This document shows, in pieces, positions 37,203 through 46,373 of a stretch of DNA of 64,000 nucleotides. The stretch comes from Cognatiluteimonas profundi (lineage in GTDB: Bacteria > Pseudomonadota > Gammaproteobacteria > Xanthomonadales > Xanthomonadaceae), in NCBI RefSeq assembly GCF_009792795.1, contig NZ_VKHQ01000003.1, forward strand, positions 1-64,000, written 5' to 3'. The notes below the pieces were generated by a model that saw nothing but the letters and a program-made list of their open reading frames with translations, was not told the DNA's origin and did not search any database. Each line of letters opens with the position of its first letter. Position 1 is the stretch's first letter. Both the position numbers and the translations under genes were made by a program.

Positions 37203-39347
37203 ATGGACGCGCTGTTCGCAACGACATCAGTGAAACCCGGCGCCAGCCAGCTTTTCGCCGAGATGCAGAAGGCCACGATCGAACGCCTTGGCGCGGCGAT
37301 GGAAGTCGTGATGCGCCAGGCCGACGACTATCTGTTCGATCGGACGACCCAGGCCGCCGAGGGAGCCGAGCTGACGGCCCTGCGCGACCTCCGGCGCGCC
37401 CGCGCGCAACTTCGACAGACGTTCGAGGCTTCCGTCGTTGCCGCCTTCCAGCGGTTGCAGGGTGGGCCGTTGTCGGCCGATCCGGTCAAGCGGGAGTTGT
37501 TCCTGTTGTCCGAGGACGCCCTCGAGGAGCAACTGGCTTCGGAACAGATGCTGGACAACCTGCTTCGACGGCACGCGCCGGCACTGGACATGCTCGACCA
37601 GCGCATCGCCGTGCTCGCCGACCGATCGGTGCTGGCAGCCGGCGAAAACCCCGCCGGGCCCGCCTCGATCGCGCAGGCCCTGCGCGATGCGCTGGGAGCC
37701 GTCGAGCTGTCCACCTCGCTGCGGATCGCGCTGTACAAATTCATGGAGCGGGAACTGGCGACCGCACTGACGCCGCTCTACGACCAGATCAACGCACGCC
37801 TCGGCGATGCCGGGATCCTGCCGCGTCTCCTGCCGCCAGCGCCGGTCGAATCCAATGTCGCCAGGCCGGACGCGCAGGCAACGCGCAGCGATGGCGACAT
37901 CGCCGCCGCGGCGGAAACGCCGACCGACCACGCGCTGTTCTCCAGCCTGATCGGTATGTTGCAGTCCTGGCGCCAGCACATGATGCCCGCCGGCGCCGAC
38001 ATCCGGCAGCCCAGTGCCCAGCTCGGCGTGCCGCAGTTGATGTCCGCCTTGTCATTGCTGCAGAGCGAGCCGCAGGGGATGCTCGACCAGGCCGTCGGCG
38101 ATGCGCGCCTGTCCCTTGCCGACCTGTTGCGCAAGGAAGTGCTGGCCGGTGCGCGTCGACTCGGAATGGGCGGCGAGGACCTGAATCTGTCCGCCGTGCA
38201 GGAAGACGCGGTCGACCTGGTCGGCATGTTGTTCGACGTGCTGCTCGACGAGCGCGACTTCCAGCCCGACGTGCGCCGAAAGATCGGCCGAATGCTGGTG
38301 CCCTACGTCAAGGTGGCGGTGACGGATCGCCGGATGTTCGTCTACAAGGGACATCCGGCGCGACGTTTCCTCAATGCGGTCGCCGAGGCCTGCGAGGGCA
38401 ATCACGGCGATGTTCCCCAGGAGCGCGAGTTGCTGGATCACGTCAACGCGTCCATCGACCGCCTCGTTGCCGAGTTCGCCGAGGACGTCGCGATTTTTGA
38501 AACGCTGGAGCAGGAGTTGCGCTCCTTCATGACCCAGCATCGCCAGCGCATCGAGATCGCCGAGCGTCGCGCGGCGGAGACGCAACGCGGGCGCGAGCGG
38601 CTCGCAGCGTCGCGCGAACGTGCGGCTGCGGACGTCTGCTCGCACCGCGGCGCACGCGAGTTGCCGCCGATGCTCAACGACCTGCTGTCCGGCTACGCCA
38701 CGCATCACCTGACCCAACTGGGTTTGCGCGGCGGACCCGAGTCCGACCCGTATGTGCGATCGATCGGCACGATCGATGGCCTGATGGCGACCTTCGATGC
38801 CGCCAGCAGTCAGGTGCCGGTCGCCGAATTGCCTGCGCTCGACAGGACCGGTTTGACACAGATGCTCGCCAGCTCGGGGTGTGTCGGCACGGCGGCCGAT
38901 GAGGCCATCGACACGATCCATCGCAGCCTGTGCCAGATCGCTGACGTGGCGACTGGGGACGTCGAGCCTGCGCAACTGCCGATGCCGGCTCCGATCATCC
39001 CGCGCGCCGAGGTCGCGCCACCCGTGCTTGCGGTCGTTGGCGGCCACGCGAGCCTGGACTTCGACCCCGAAATGGCCGAGCGCATGCGGGCGCTGGAGAT
39101 CGGTACCTGGCTGCAGCTCACCGGCGAGTCCGGACGCACCGAGCCGGCAAAGGTGTCCTGGGTCAGCCCGATTTCGTCGCGGTTCCTGTTCGTCAACCGG
39201 CGTGGGGCCCGCGTGCTGGTCGCGTCGGCGGAGGAGTTGGCGGCGATGGAGAAAATCGGCCGCGTGCAGTTGCGGCCGGCGGGCAGTGCATTCGACGACG
39301 CGTTGCAGCAGATGATGGGACGAATGCAAAACAAGATCGCTGCCTGA
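37203..39347 (+). CDS. DUF1631 family protein
   Basis: A 714-residue soluble helical protein of DUF1631, a family common in Xanthomonadales and other gamma/betaproteobacteria. The core (about 100-560) is predicted helical. The C-terminal about 90 residues (EIGTWLQLTGESGRTEPAKVSWVSPISSRFLFVNRRG) form a beta-barrel segment that resembles a PilZ-like domain but lacks the standard RxxxR and (D/N)xSxxG motifs. A c-di-GMP link is therefore only a possibility. ATG 37203 was chosen by family N-terminus; the frame stays open to 37101. A clean terminator follows (39363-39393). Confidence 0.9.
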   Translation: MDALFATTSVKPGASQLFAEMQKATIERLGAAMEVVMRQADDYLFDRTTQAAEGAELTALRDLRRARAQLRQTFEASVVAAFQRLQGGPLSADPVKRELFLLSEDALEEQLASEQMLDNLLRRHAPALDMLDQRIAVLADRSVLAAGENPAGPASIAQALRDALGAVELSTSLRIALYKFMERELATALTPLYDQINARLGDAGILPRLLPPAPVESNVARPDAQATRSDGDIAAAAETPTDHALFSSLIGMLQSWRQHMMPAGADIRQPSAQLGVPQLMSALSLLQSEPQGMLDQAVGDARLSLADLLRKEVLAGARRLGMGGEDLNLSAVQEDAVDLVGMLFDVLLDERDFQPDVRRKIGRMLVPYVKVAVTDRRMFVYKGHPARRFLNAVAEACEGNHGDVPQERELLDHVNASIDRLVAEFAEDVAIFETLEQELRSFMTQHRQRIEIAERRAAETQRGRERLAASRERAAADVCSHRGARELPPMLNDLLSGYATHHLTQLGLRGGPESDPYVRSIGTIDGLMATFDAASSQVPVAELPALDRTGLTQMLASSGCVGTAADEAIDTIHRSLCQIADVATGDVEPAQLPMPAPIIPRAEVAPPVLAVVGGHASLDFDPEMAERMRALEIGTWLQLTGESGRTEPAKVSWVSPISSRFLFVNRRGARVLVASAEELAAMEKIGRVQLRPAGSAFDDALQQMMGRMQNKIAA

Positions 39348-39362
39348 GGTGGCGATCACTGG

Positions 39363-39393
39363 CAGGGGCAGGTCGTTCCTGTCCCTGTTTTTT
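39363..39393 (+). terminator. Rho-independent terminator
   Basis: A 10-bp stem (CAGGGGCAGG/CCTGTCCCTG, one G-T pair) with loop TCGTT is followed by six T residues. It ends the DUF1631 transcript, 16 bp after the stop codon, and faces a converging methyltransferase gene. Confidence 0.92.
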
Positions 39394-39413
39394 CCGGCGG
39401 GCCGATCCGCGGC

Positions 39414-40232
39414 TCAGCGTTCCACGACGATGACATGCGCCTGGATCCTGCCTTCCACGGCGCCCGTCCCGAACCGCCGGGCCAGTGCTTGCGTCGCGGC
39501 ATCGGTCGCTTCATCAAGCCGCGCGGGATCGCGGGCCTCGATTTCGCTGCGCAGCGGCGTGCCCTGGCAGTAGGCGAGGGCGACCATCCGCGCGGATGCG
39601 GCGCGGCTGCGCACCGCGATGGTGTCGACCTGCGGCGGCATCGCGAAACCAGCGCTCTCCAGGTCGCGAACGATGGCCCGAGTATCGAAATAGCCGTGCG
39701 CCACGCGCGCCATGAATCGCGGTGGATCGTGGGGGAACATGGACTCCAGCGCCTGCGTCACGACATCGGGGAACTCGTTTTCCTCGATCCGATCCCACAC
39801 GTTGAAGGCGAACACGCCGCCCGGCGCCAGCACGCGGCGCACTTCGGCAAAAGCCTTCACCTTGTCCGGAAAGAACATCGCCCCGAACTGGCACGCCACG
39901 CAATCGAACGACGCATCCGCGAACGGCAACTGCATCGCGTCCGCCTGGCGCCATCGCACGGGGCGCGCGGTTCCCAGCGATTCCGCCATCGCCAGCATCG
40001 GCGCGTTGAGGTCCGTGGCGATGATGGATGCCGCATCGGGCAGGCGCATCGCCAGCTGTCGCGTGAGGACGCCAGTGCCGGCCGCAATCTCCAGCACGCG
40101 CCCGACCGGGCGCGAGGCCACGCGCGTCGCCAGGTCGTGGGCATAGGGCTCGAAGATCAAAGGCACCATGTAACGCTCGTACAGCGGCGGGATCGAGCCG
40201 TCGAACGCCCGGTCGATGTCAGGGTTGCCCAT
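39414..40232 (-). CDS. SAM-dependent class I methyltransferase (UbiE-like)
   Basis: A 272-residue Rossmann-fold methyltransferase. Motif I is VLEIAAGTGVLTRQL (about residue 48), motif II has ATDLNAPMLAMAE, and DAMQLPFADASFDCVACQFGAMFFPDK is the post-I/motif III region with the AEVRRVLAPGGVFAFNVW segment. The UbiE/COQ5-type fold methylates small molecules; the substrate is not evident. ATG 40232 is preceded by a strong AGGAGG sequence. It is monocistronic and divergent from the VOC gene. Confidence 0.93.
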   Translation of the reverse strand: MGNPDIDRAFDGSIPPLYERYMVPLIFEPYAHDLATRVASRPVGRVLEIAAGTGVLTRQLAMRLPDAASIIATDLNAPMLAMAESLGTARPVRWRQADAMQLPFADASFDCVACQFGAMFFPDKVKAFAEVRRVLAPGGVFAFNVWDRIEENEFPDVVTQALESMFPHDPPRFMARVAHGYFDTRAIVRDLESAGFAMPPQVDTIAVRSRAASARMVALAYCQGTPLRSEIEARDPARLDEATDAATQALARRFGTGAVEGRIQAHVIVVER

Positions 40233-40465
40233 TGCGCGGCCTCCTGTCGGGTTGCGCTGCGCACGATGCCACACGGTCGGTCCAGATGCCGTGGCTGGAC
40301 AGCAGTCATCCACGACCTGCTGTCCCAACGGCGCTGAGCCAGTGCCAAGCGCGACCAGTGGCTGACGCCGGCTTCAACAGGCCATGCCGACAATGTTCGC
40401 CTGGCGCCTGTACTTCGGTCCCAGTAATTGAACCATCCACCACCCCATTGCCCAGGAGACGGCCC

Positions 40466-41236
40466 ATGTCCGACAACTTCATCTGGTACGAACTGATGAC
40501 CACCGATGTCGAAGCCGCCAAGGCGTTCTATGGCGCCGTGGTCGGCTGGACCCTGTCCGAGGGCGGCAAGCCCGGAATGCCATACACGGTGGTGTCCGCA
40601 GGCGAGCGTGGCGTCGGCGGCATCATGGCCTTGTCCGCCGAAGCACTGGCTGGTGGTGCACGGCCCGCATGGATGGGCTATATCGGCGTCGGCGACACCG
40701 ATGCCACGGCCAAGCGCATCGCCGATGCCGGCGGTCACATCCTGCGTGCGCCGGCCGACATTCCCGACGTCGGGCGTTTTGCCGTGGTCGCCGACCCGGG
40801 CGGTGCCGCGTTCATGCTGCTGACGCCGCTGCCGCGCGATGAGGTGCCGCCACCTGCCGAACCCGGAACGCCAGGCACGTTCGGGTGGAACGAGCTGTAT
40901 GCCGGCAATGGGGAGGAAGCCGCATTCGCGTTCTATTCGCAGCAATTCGGCTGGGCGACCGACGACCTGATGGACATGGGCGCGATGGGCAAGTACCGCC
41001 TCTTCTCAATCGATGGCGTCCAGTGCGGTGGCATGATGGACAAGCCCGCCGATGTCCCCGCCGGGGCGTGGGCGTTCTACATCAACGTGGATGGGATCGA
41101 TGCGGTCGTGGCGAGCATCGACGCCAATGGAGGCAAGGTGCTGATGGGGCCGCACGAAGTTCCCGGCGGTCGATGGATCATCCAGGGCACCGATCCGCAG
41201 GGCGCGCATTTTGCCGTCGTGTCGCCGCGCCGCTGA
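40466..41236 (+). CDS. VOC family protein (glyoxalase/bleomycin-resistance fold), two domains
   Basis: A 256-residue protein with two VOC half-modules (about 5-120 and 130-255). Each begins with WYELMTTDVEAAKAFYGAVVGW / WNELYAGNGEEAAFAFYSQQFGW. Metal-ligand positions are partly kept, so it may be a metal-dependent enzyme or a binding protein. Similar two-module proteins are annotated as putative hydroxylases or glyoxalases. An AGGAG sequence precedes ATG 40466. The next gene (GST) starts 25 bp downstream, so the two form an operon, possibly in detoxification. Confidence 0.93.
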   Translation: MSDNFIWYELMTTDVEAAKAFYGAVVGWTLSEGGKPGMPYTVVSAGERGVGGIMALSAEALAGGARPAWMGYIGVGDTDATAKRIADAGGHILRAPADIPDVGRFAVVADPGGAAFMLLTPLPRDEVPPPAEPGTPGTFGWNELYAGNGEEAAFAFYSQQFGWATDDLMDMGAMGKYRLFSIDGVQCGGMMDKPADVPAGAWAFYINVDGIDAVVASIDANGGKVLMGPHEVPGGRWIIQGTDPQGAHFAVVSPRR

Positions 41237-41261
41237 TCGGCAAGCCAGGAATCCGACGACG

Positions 41262-41921
41262 ATGCCACTGCAACTGTATGCCCATCCATTTTCGTCCTAC
41301 TGCCAGAAGGTCCTGACCGCGCTCTACGAGAACGGGACGCCGTTCGAGCTGCAGCTGCTCGATGGTCCGGACAGCGGGCCCATGCGCGAGCTGTCGGCGC
41401 GATGGCCGATGAAGCGGTTTCCGATGCTCGTGGACGATGGGCGCATGGTCGTGGAGGCCAGCTGCATCATCGAATACCTGCAGGCGCATCATCCCGGCCC
41501 GGTCCGGTTGATCCCCGATCAAGCCGACGCCGCGCTTGAAGTGCGGATGATGGATCGCTTCTTCGACAACTACATTTCGACGCCGCAGCAGAAAGTGGTG
41601 GCCGACAGGCTCCGGCCGGAGGCCGTGCGCGACCCGCACGGTGTGGCGGAGGCGCGCCGCATGCTCGACACCGCCTATGGCTGGCTCGACGCGCTCATGG
41701 CCGACAGGCAATGGGCGGCGGGCGAGGACTTCAGCCTTGCCGATTGCGCCGCCGCTCCGTTCCTGTTCTATGCCGACTGGACCCATCCAATCGGCGATGC
41801 CTTCCCCAACGTCAAGGCGTATCGGCGCCGTCTGCTGGCCCGACCATCGTTTGCCCGCGCCGTCGATGAAGCACGGCCGTATCGCGGATATTTCCCGCTC
41901 GGTGCGCCCGATCGGGATTGA
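41262..41921 (+). CDS. Glutathione S-transferase family protein
   Basis: A 219-residue GST with an N-terminal thioredoxin-like domain (about 1-80: LYAHPFSSYCQKVLTALYENG) and an all-helical C-terminal domain (about 95-215). The GSH-binding cis-Pro is in KRFPMLVDDGRMVVEASCIIEYL, and the C-terminal domain has the N-capping-box region FSLADCAAAPFLF. It is co-transcribed with the upstream VOC gene. Likely roles are conjugation of electrophiles or glutathionyl transfer in a stress response. Confidence 0.93.
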   Translation: MPLQLYAHPFSSYCQKVLTALYENGTPFELQLLDGPDSGPMRELSARWPMKRFPMLVDDGRMVVEASCIIEYLQAHHPGPVRLIPDQADAALEVRMMDRFFDNYISTPQQKVVADRLRPEAVRDPHGVAEARRMLDTAYGWLDALMADRQWAAGEDFSLADCAAAPFLFYADWTHPIGDAFPNVKAYRRRLLARPSFARAVDEARPYRGYFPLGAPDRD

Positions 41922-41923
41922 GG

Positions 41924-42259
41924 CTAGCTGCTGGCCCCAGCCGACCTGAAGCTCTTTGCGGCAGCGCCTGCGTTGGCGAAGGCAGTCTTCATGTCGGCCG
42001 ATGACATCGCCAAGGTGGTCTTCACGTGGTCCACGCCGCCCGAAGCCGCCGCCGCGATCGAGGTCGCCGCCACCCCTTCGATCGGCCCCTCGGAAATGAC
42101 CATGAAGTCGTACTCGCCGAAGGTCATGTAGTAGGCGAGCAGCTTGCCTCCGGATTGCGCGAACAATTTGCCGACGGTTCCGGCGCGGTCTTCCGGCTTG
42201 GCCAGCATGCCGCGCACGGCGTCCAGCGTGAAGCGGCCCTGGGTGATGAACAGCGGCAT
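41924..42259 (-). CDS. GYD domain-containing protein
   Basis: A 111-residue ferredoxin-like-fold protein. The GYD motif variant is in YYMTFGEYDFMVISEGP, after an N-terminal FITQGRFTLDAVRGML strand-helix unit. GYD proteins are small, widespread and uncharacterised. It converges on the GST gene with two bases between stop codons. An AGGAGAG sequence precedes ATG 42259. The 242 bp upstream (to the DUF1615 stop) shows no further gene. Confidence 0.92.
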   Translation of the reverse strand: MPLFITQGRFTLDAVRGMLAKPEDRAGTVGKLFAQSGGKLLAYYMTFGEYDFMVISEGPIEGVAATSIAAAASGGVDHVKTTLAMSSADMKTAFANAGAAAKSFRSAGASS

Positions 42260-42501
42260 GTCCGTCTCTCCTGCATGGGGAACGCGACGATGTCACGCTG
42301 CCTCGCCGAGACATTGACGCTGATCAACAGTTGAACGCCGCGGGCCGGGAGCGGTGCGTCACTTCCCCGGATCGCGTCGCTGCCGACGTCTGCATCACCC
42401 CGGGTCACTTTCCTGCATTGCCCTCCGCCCAGAGGCCGCATGGACGAGAACACCGGGAAGAGTGAGCGCGGGTACGCGCCAGTCGGGAATGCCGCGGGTC
42501 G

Positions 42502-43641
42502 TCAGGGTCCGGATGCCTTGGCCAGGCAACGACGGTATCGGCCATCGACGGCGTTTGCGAACCATTGCGTCGTCAGCTTGCGCGTGATCTTCGGGCTGTC
42601 GAGGGTGATGCGCGGCAGGATGGCGCGCGGCAGCCGGTGGTGCGCCTGTTGCTCCGCCAATGCGAATACCGCTTCGTACAGGCGTGAGTGTTCGAACTTT
42701 TCCGTCTCGCCCGTTTGCAGCACGCGGTGGATCTGCGCCGGCGTCACCTGCAGCGGTCCGGCCAGCGACCGCACCGCCATCTCGGTTGCACCGGGCGCAC
42801 TGTCGCTGCCGGACCCATAGGCGACGAGATCGCCATCGATCGGGATATGGATGCCTGAGGCGAGCTGCAGTGCCTGTTGGAAGGCGGCATTGCGACTGGC
42901 GTAGAAACCGGCGTTGTAGTCGGCGAACCGGTACAGCGCCTTCTGGTAGGACGTCGGGTAATCGAGCAGGTGCGCGACACCGTAGTAGAGCCCGCCGCGG
43001 CGCGTGAATACTTCATGGCGGATGGTCGACTGGGTCGGGTACGGATAGTCGTGCGCACGCGCGTACTGTTCGGCGAAAGCGATGCTGACCTGCATCGGGC
43101 CGCCGGTGCGCACGGGATTGGCGCCACCGAGCAGGCGCCTGCCCAGCGGTACGGATCCGATGAAATCGTCGTAGAGGTGGCTCAGGTCCTGTTCCGTGCG
43201 CACCGTCGCCAGGCGTTGCTCATAGCTCCTGCCGTCAGGCGACGAGATCAGCAGTGCACCACGCACGACGAAAGCCGGGATGGCGTGCTGCGCGGCACGG
43301 CGTTCGATTTCGGCAAGCGCGATTTTCGGCAGGCCGGGCACGGCGGGATCGACGCGGAAACCGGACTCCTGCTCGGTGATCGCCAGCGCCGCGCAGAGGT
43401 TGCGCGTCGTGGGCTCGACGCCCAGCGACGCAAGGGCGGCATACAGGTCGCTCGACCAGCCCTTTCGGTCCGCGAGCCCGGCAGGCAGCAGGCGCAGGAT
43501 CTGCGCGCGCACCTCGGCCGGACTGCGCACGGCCTTTGGCCCCGAGCAGCCGGCCAGTCCGAGGATCGCGCCGAGAACGCAGCCGAAGCCGGCCCTTGCA
43601 AGCGTGTCACGGCGCGGTCGATGGGTCGTCGGCAAGGGCAT
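42502..43641 (-). CDS. DUF1615 family lipoprotein
   Basis: A 379-residue lipoprotein (lipobox LGLAGCSGP after a basic N-terminus). The DUF1615 domain spans most of the protein; recognisable segments are ALAITEQESGFRVDPAVPGLPKIAL, with an ExESGF motif reminiscent of lysozyme-like folds, DFIGSVPLGRRLLGG, RTGGPMQVSIAFAEQYA and YRFADYNAGFYASRNAAFQ. The Glu in this lysozyme-like context suggests a possible peptidoglycan-lytic role, but activity is unproven. ATG 43641 gives the lipoprotein leader. Confidence 0.9.
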   Translation of the reverse strand: MPLPTTHRPRRDTLARAGFGCVLGAILGLAGCSGPKAVRSPAEVRAQILRLLPAGLADRKGWSSDLYAALASLGVEPTTRNLCAALAITEQESGFRVDPAVPGLPKIALAEIERRAAQHAIPAFVVRGALLISSPDGRSYEQRLATVRTEQDLSHLYDDFIGSVPLGRRLLGGANPVRTGGPMQVSIAFAEQYARAHDYPYPTQSTIRHEVFTRRGGLYYGVAHLLDYPTSYQKALYRFADYNAGFYASRNAAFQQALQLASGIHIPIDGDLVAYGSGSDSAPGATEMAVRSLAGPLQVTPAQIHRVLQTGETEKFEHSRLYEAVFALAEQQAHHRLPRAILPRITLDSPKITRKLTTQWFANAVDGRYRRCLAKASGP

Positions 43642-43987
43642 GTGCGATGCAATGGCATCGGTGGGCGGGTGATGTAGAGACAAGTTGCGCGCGCTTGTTG
43701 TCGAGTCAGGATCGACACCATGGACATTGAATGCGCCCATGGCAAGGCGTGCAGTCGCAAGCTGCACCGTCGAGTCCGCGGATGGTTTTCCAGCAGGGGT
43801 GTCCGCATCGCGTCACACAGATCGTTGGCCAATGGGTCGACGCCAGCCCAATCCAATCGCTGCTGTCGATGAATGCGCACGGCGCTCGCTTTCCTCAACA
43901 GGCCCCTGCCTTGGGCGATGCATCCCGTGACGTTTTCCTGGCGAAGCGGCATCGCCCTGGATTGCCGCACCCCTCGGAGCCATCCCC
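43642..43987. other. 346-bp divergent intergenic region
   Basis: It separates the DUF1615 gene (-) and the ScyD-like gene (+). Frames here have no protein-like composition. No clear palindrome or hairpin was found; promoters for both genes must lie here. Confidence 0.5.
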
Positions 43988-45142
43988 ATGAATTTCCAGA
44001 TCACACTCGGCGCCAGTTCGCTCGCACTGGCATTGGGTCTTGCCTTGTTTCCTGCCACGGCCCCGGCAGCGCAGAAGCCTCCGATCCAGGCGCAGGACAT
44101 CGCCGCGCTCGTACAGCCGCAGGCAGCGCAGGCGGTCACGGTGTCGGTACTCGCCACCGGCCTCTACAACCCGCGCGGACTCAAGTTCGGTCCCGATGGT
44201 TACCTTTACGTCGCCGAAGGCGGAAAGGGCGGTACGCACTCGACCATCGGCAAGTGCGCGCAGGTGATTCCACCCATCGGACCGTACACCGGCAGCGCGA
44301 CAGGCGGACGGATTTCGAGGATCAGCAGGACCGGCGTGCGCACGACGGTGACCAGCCAGTTGCCGTCGAGCCAGACCAGCGCCATCACCGGAGCGCTGAC
44401 CAGTGGCGTGGCCGACATTGCCTTCATTGGCAACACGATGTATGCGCTCATCGGCGGTGCGGGCTGCTCGCATGGCGTGCCTGGCCGTGACAATGCCGTG
44501 GTCCGCATCGGCGCAGGTGGCACGACGACGCTCGTCGCCAACCTCAGTGCCTACCAGAAGACCCATCCGGTGAAGAATCCCGAGGCGGACGACTTCGAAC
44601 CCGATGGCACTTGGTGGAGCATGGTCGTCGCGGGCGGCAACCTGTACGCAGTGGAGCCCAACCATGGCGAACTCGACCGCATTTCGCCTACGACTGGCGC
44701 GATTCACCGGGTGTCGGACATCTCCGCCAGCCAGGGCCACATCGTGCCGACCGCGCTGCAGGCGCACTACGGCAACTTTTTTGTCGGCAACCTCAACACC
44801 TTTCCCGTGGTGAAGGGCTCCGCCAAGGTGCTGAAGATCACGCCCACGGGCCAGGTCACGACAGCCGTCAACGGATTGACGACCGTGCTGGGCCTGCAGT
44901 TCGACAAGCTGGGCCGGATGTATGTGTTGCAGGCCACCGATGGCTCCACTCCGGATCCATCGCCAGCGACGGGCAGCATCGTGCGCATCGTCAATGGCGC
45001 GCCCGAGACGATCGTCTCCGGGCTGACCACGCCGACGGGAATGGTCTTCGGACCTGATGGCGACCTGTACGTGTCCAACGTGGGTTTCGGTGCACCACCG
45101 CTTGGCCTGGGCCAGGTATTGCGGATCCACCTGGGGCATTGA
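43988..45142 (+). CDS. ScyD/ScyE family beta-propeller protein
   Basis: A 384-residue exported protein (signal peptide about 1-28, ending TAPAAQ) with a six-bladed NHL-like propeller. Blades show the motif LYNPRGLKFGPDGYLYVAEGG, GGNLYAVEPNHGELDRI, GLTTVLGLQFDKLGRMYVLQ and TTPTGMVFGPDGDLYVSNVGFG. In cyanobacteria ScyD/ScyE belong to scytonemin biosynthesis, but homologues in other bacteria are secreted proteins of unknown role. It is followed by a strong bidirectional hairpin. Confidence 0.92.
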   Translation: MNFQITLGASSLALALGLALFPATAPAAQKPPIQAQDIAALVQPQAAQAVTVSVLATGLYNPRGLKFGPDGYLYVAEGGKGGTHSTIGKCAQVIPPIGPYTGSATGGRISRISRTGVRTTVTSQLPSSQTSAITGALTSGVADIAFIGNTMYALIGGAGCSHGVPGRDNAVVRIGAGGTTTLVANLSAYQKTHPVKNPEADDFEPDGTWWSMVVAGGNLYAVEPNHGELDRISPTTGAIHRVSDISASQGHIVPTALQAHYGNFFVGNLNTFPVVKGSAKVLKITPTGQVTTAVNGLTTVLGLQFDKLGRMYVLQATDGSTPDPSPATGSIVRIVNGAPETIVSGLTTPTGMVFGPDGDLYVSNVGFGAPPLGLGQVLRIHLGH

Positions 45143-45153
45143 CTGGAGTCGTT

Positions 45154-45179
45154 GCGGGCGGCAGCGAGCTGTCGCCCGC
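45154..45179. terminator. Bidirectional terminator-type hairpin
   Basis: The 26-bp segment folds into a nearly perfect stem (GCGGGCGGCAG against CTGTCGCCCGC, one G-T pair) with a 4-base loop. It sits between the converging ScyD-like gene and the RMD1-like gene, so it could stop transcription from both sides. No T-tract. Confidence 0.7.
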
Positions 45180-45188
45180 GACGCGAGG

Positions 45189-46307
45189 CTAGCGTTCCAC
45201 CAGCGCGAGCACGATCTCGAACACGATCAGCAGCACGATGGCCAGTTCGAGCAGCTCGGCGCGGCGACTCGATGCTTCCTCGTACAACGCGCCATAGGTG
45301 TCGCGGATGATGGCCAGCTTGCGGTCCACGGCTGCGCTGAGCCTGTGCACACGGAACTGTTCGAGCGCGGCGCCATAGATGCGCGCGAGGTAGACGTCCT
45401 CGGTGACCTGGAGCGAGTTCTCCACCTTTTCGGTGAGCGCGGTCACCTCGGCGACGAGGCCGTACAGCCTGCGCGCGAGCCTGGCTGCGCGTCGCGAGGC
45501 GACCAGCGACAAGCCACCGCGCGCGCCCGCGACCAGGTTGTACATGGTCGACAGTTCGTCATCCAGCAGCTCGTCGTAATAGCGCATCTCCAGCAACTGC
45601 GCATTGGCGACCTCGAGGATGTCGATGACGTCCGAGTCGCGGCGCGGCTCGAAGATGAAGGCGCGGTCCCATGTCAGCACGACCAGGTCGTCCACGAAGT
45701 ACGAGAACGACTGCGCGGTGAGCTCGGCGGATTCCTGCGGGGACAATGGAATGGTTTCTCCGGACAGCAGCGCGGCGAGGTCGGCATGTGCGCGAACCTG
45801 CGCGCCGCTCATCGGCTGCCCGAATCGATGCACGACGGCGAACAGGTAATCCTCCTCGAGGTGTTTCGAGGCCGGGTGCTGCAGCGCCGGCGCGATCACC
45901 TCCAGGACGTGGCGCAATGCGTCGTGCCAGATCTCCGTCCCCGATGCCGGCCCGGTCGCACGGTCCAGCGCATTGCAGCGCGCGGCGAATGCCTCCCACG
46001 AGAGATCGCTCGCATCCACGCGCAACGCAATCGCAATGGCGCCGAAATCGTGGACACGCGCCGTCATTTCGGCGCGCAGGACGGTCCCGTCGACGTCGAT
46101 GGACAGCGGCGGCAATGCGAGCAGCGCAGGTGGGACGTCGAATGCCAGTTCGTTGGCCGCGGCCGTCGACAGCCGGGTGCGGCGGCTGACGCGACCGGCA
46201 TGCGACAGCCACAGGGTCTCGGCGCGCGACAGGTCGATCGTGTCGGCCACGTCGAGCAGGCGATGCGCGATCAGCGCGCCGGCCTGGATGTGCAGTTCGA
46301 CATCCAC
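45189..46307 (-). CDS. RMD1/YagE-like (DUF155) family protein
   Basis: A 372-residue protein ending in a hydrophobic helix (about 350-370). The DUF155 core lies at about 110-345. Its last part, VYLARIYGAALEQFRVHRLSAAVDRKLAIIRDTYGALYEEASSRRAELLELAIVLLIV, is the hallmark of RMD1-type proteins. Eukaryotic RMD1/RMND1 act in mitochondrial translation and sporulation; bacterial homologues are of unknown function. The first codon is GTG 46307. It converges with the ScyD-like gene and is not obviously operonic. Confidence 0.88.
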   Translation of the reverse strand: MDVELHIQAGALIAHRLLDVADTIDLSRAETLWLSHAGRVSRRTRLSTAAANELAFDVPPALLALPPLSIDVDGTVLRAEMTARVHDFGAIAIALRVDASDLSWEAFAARCNALDRATGPASGTEIWHDALRHVLEVIAPALQHPASKHLEEDYLFAVVHRFGQPMSGAQVRAHADLAALLSGETIPLSPQESAELTAQSFSYFVDDLVVLTWDRAFIFEPRRDSDVIDILEVANAQLLEMRYYDELLDDELSTMYNLVAGARGGLSLVASRRAARLARRLYGLVAEVTALTEKVENSLQVTEDVYLARIYGAALEQFRVHRLSAAVDRKLAIIRDTYGALYEEASSRRAELLELAIVLLIVFEIVLALVER

Positions 46308-46373
46308 CTGTCGTCACTCCCGGACGTTCATGGTCGCTGGGCGCCGGCTGTCCAGTCGCGGCGAATATCCGCG

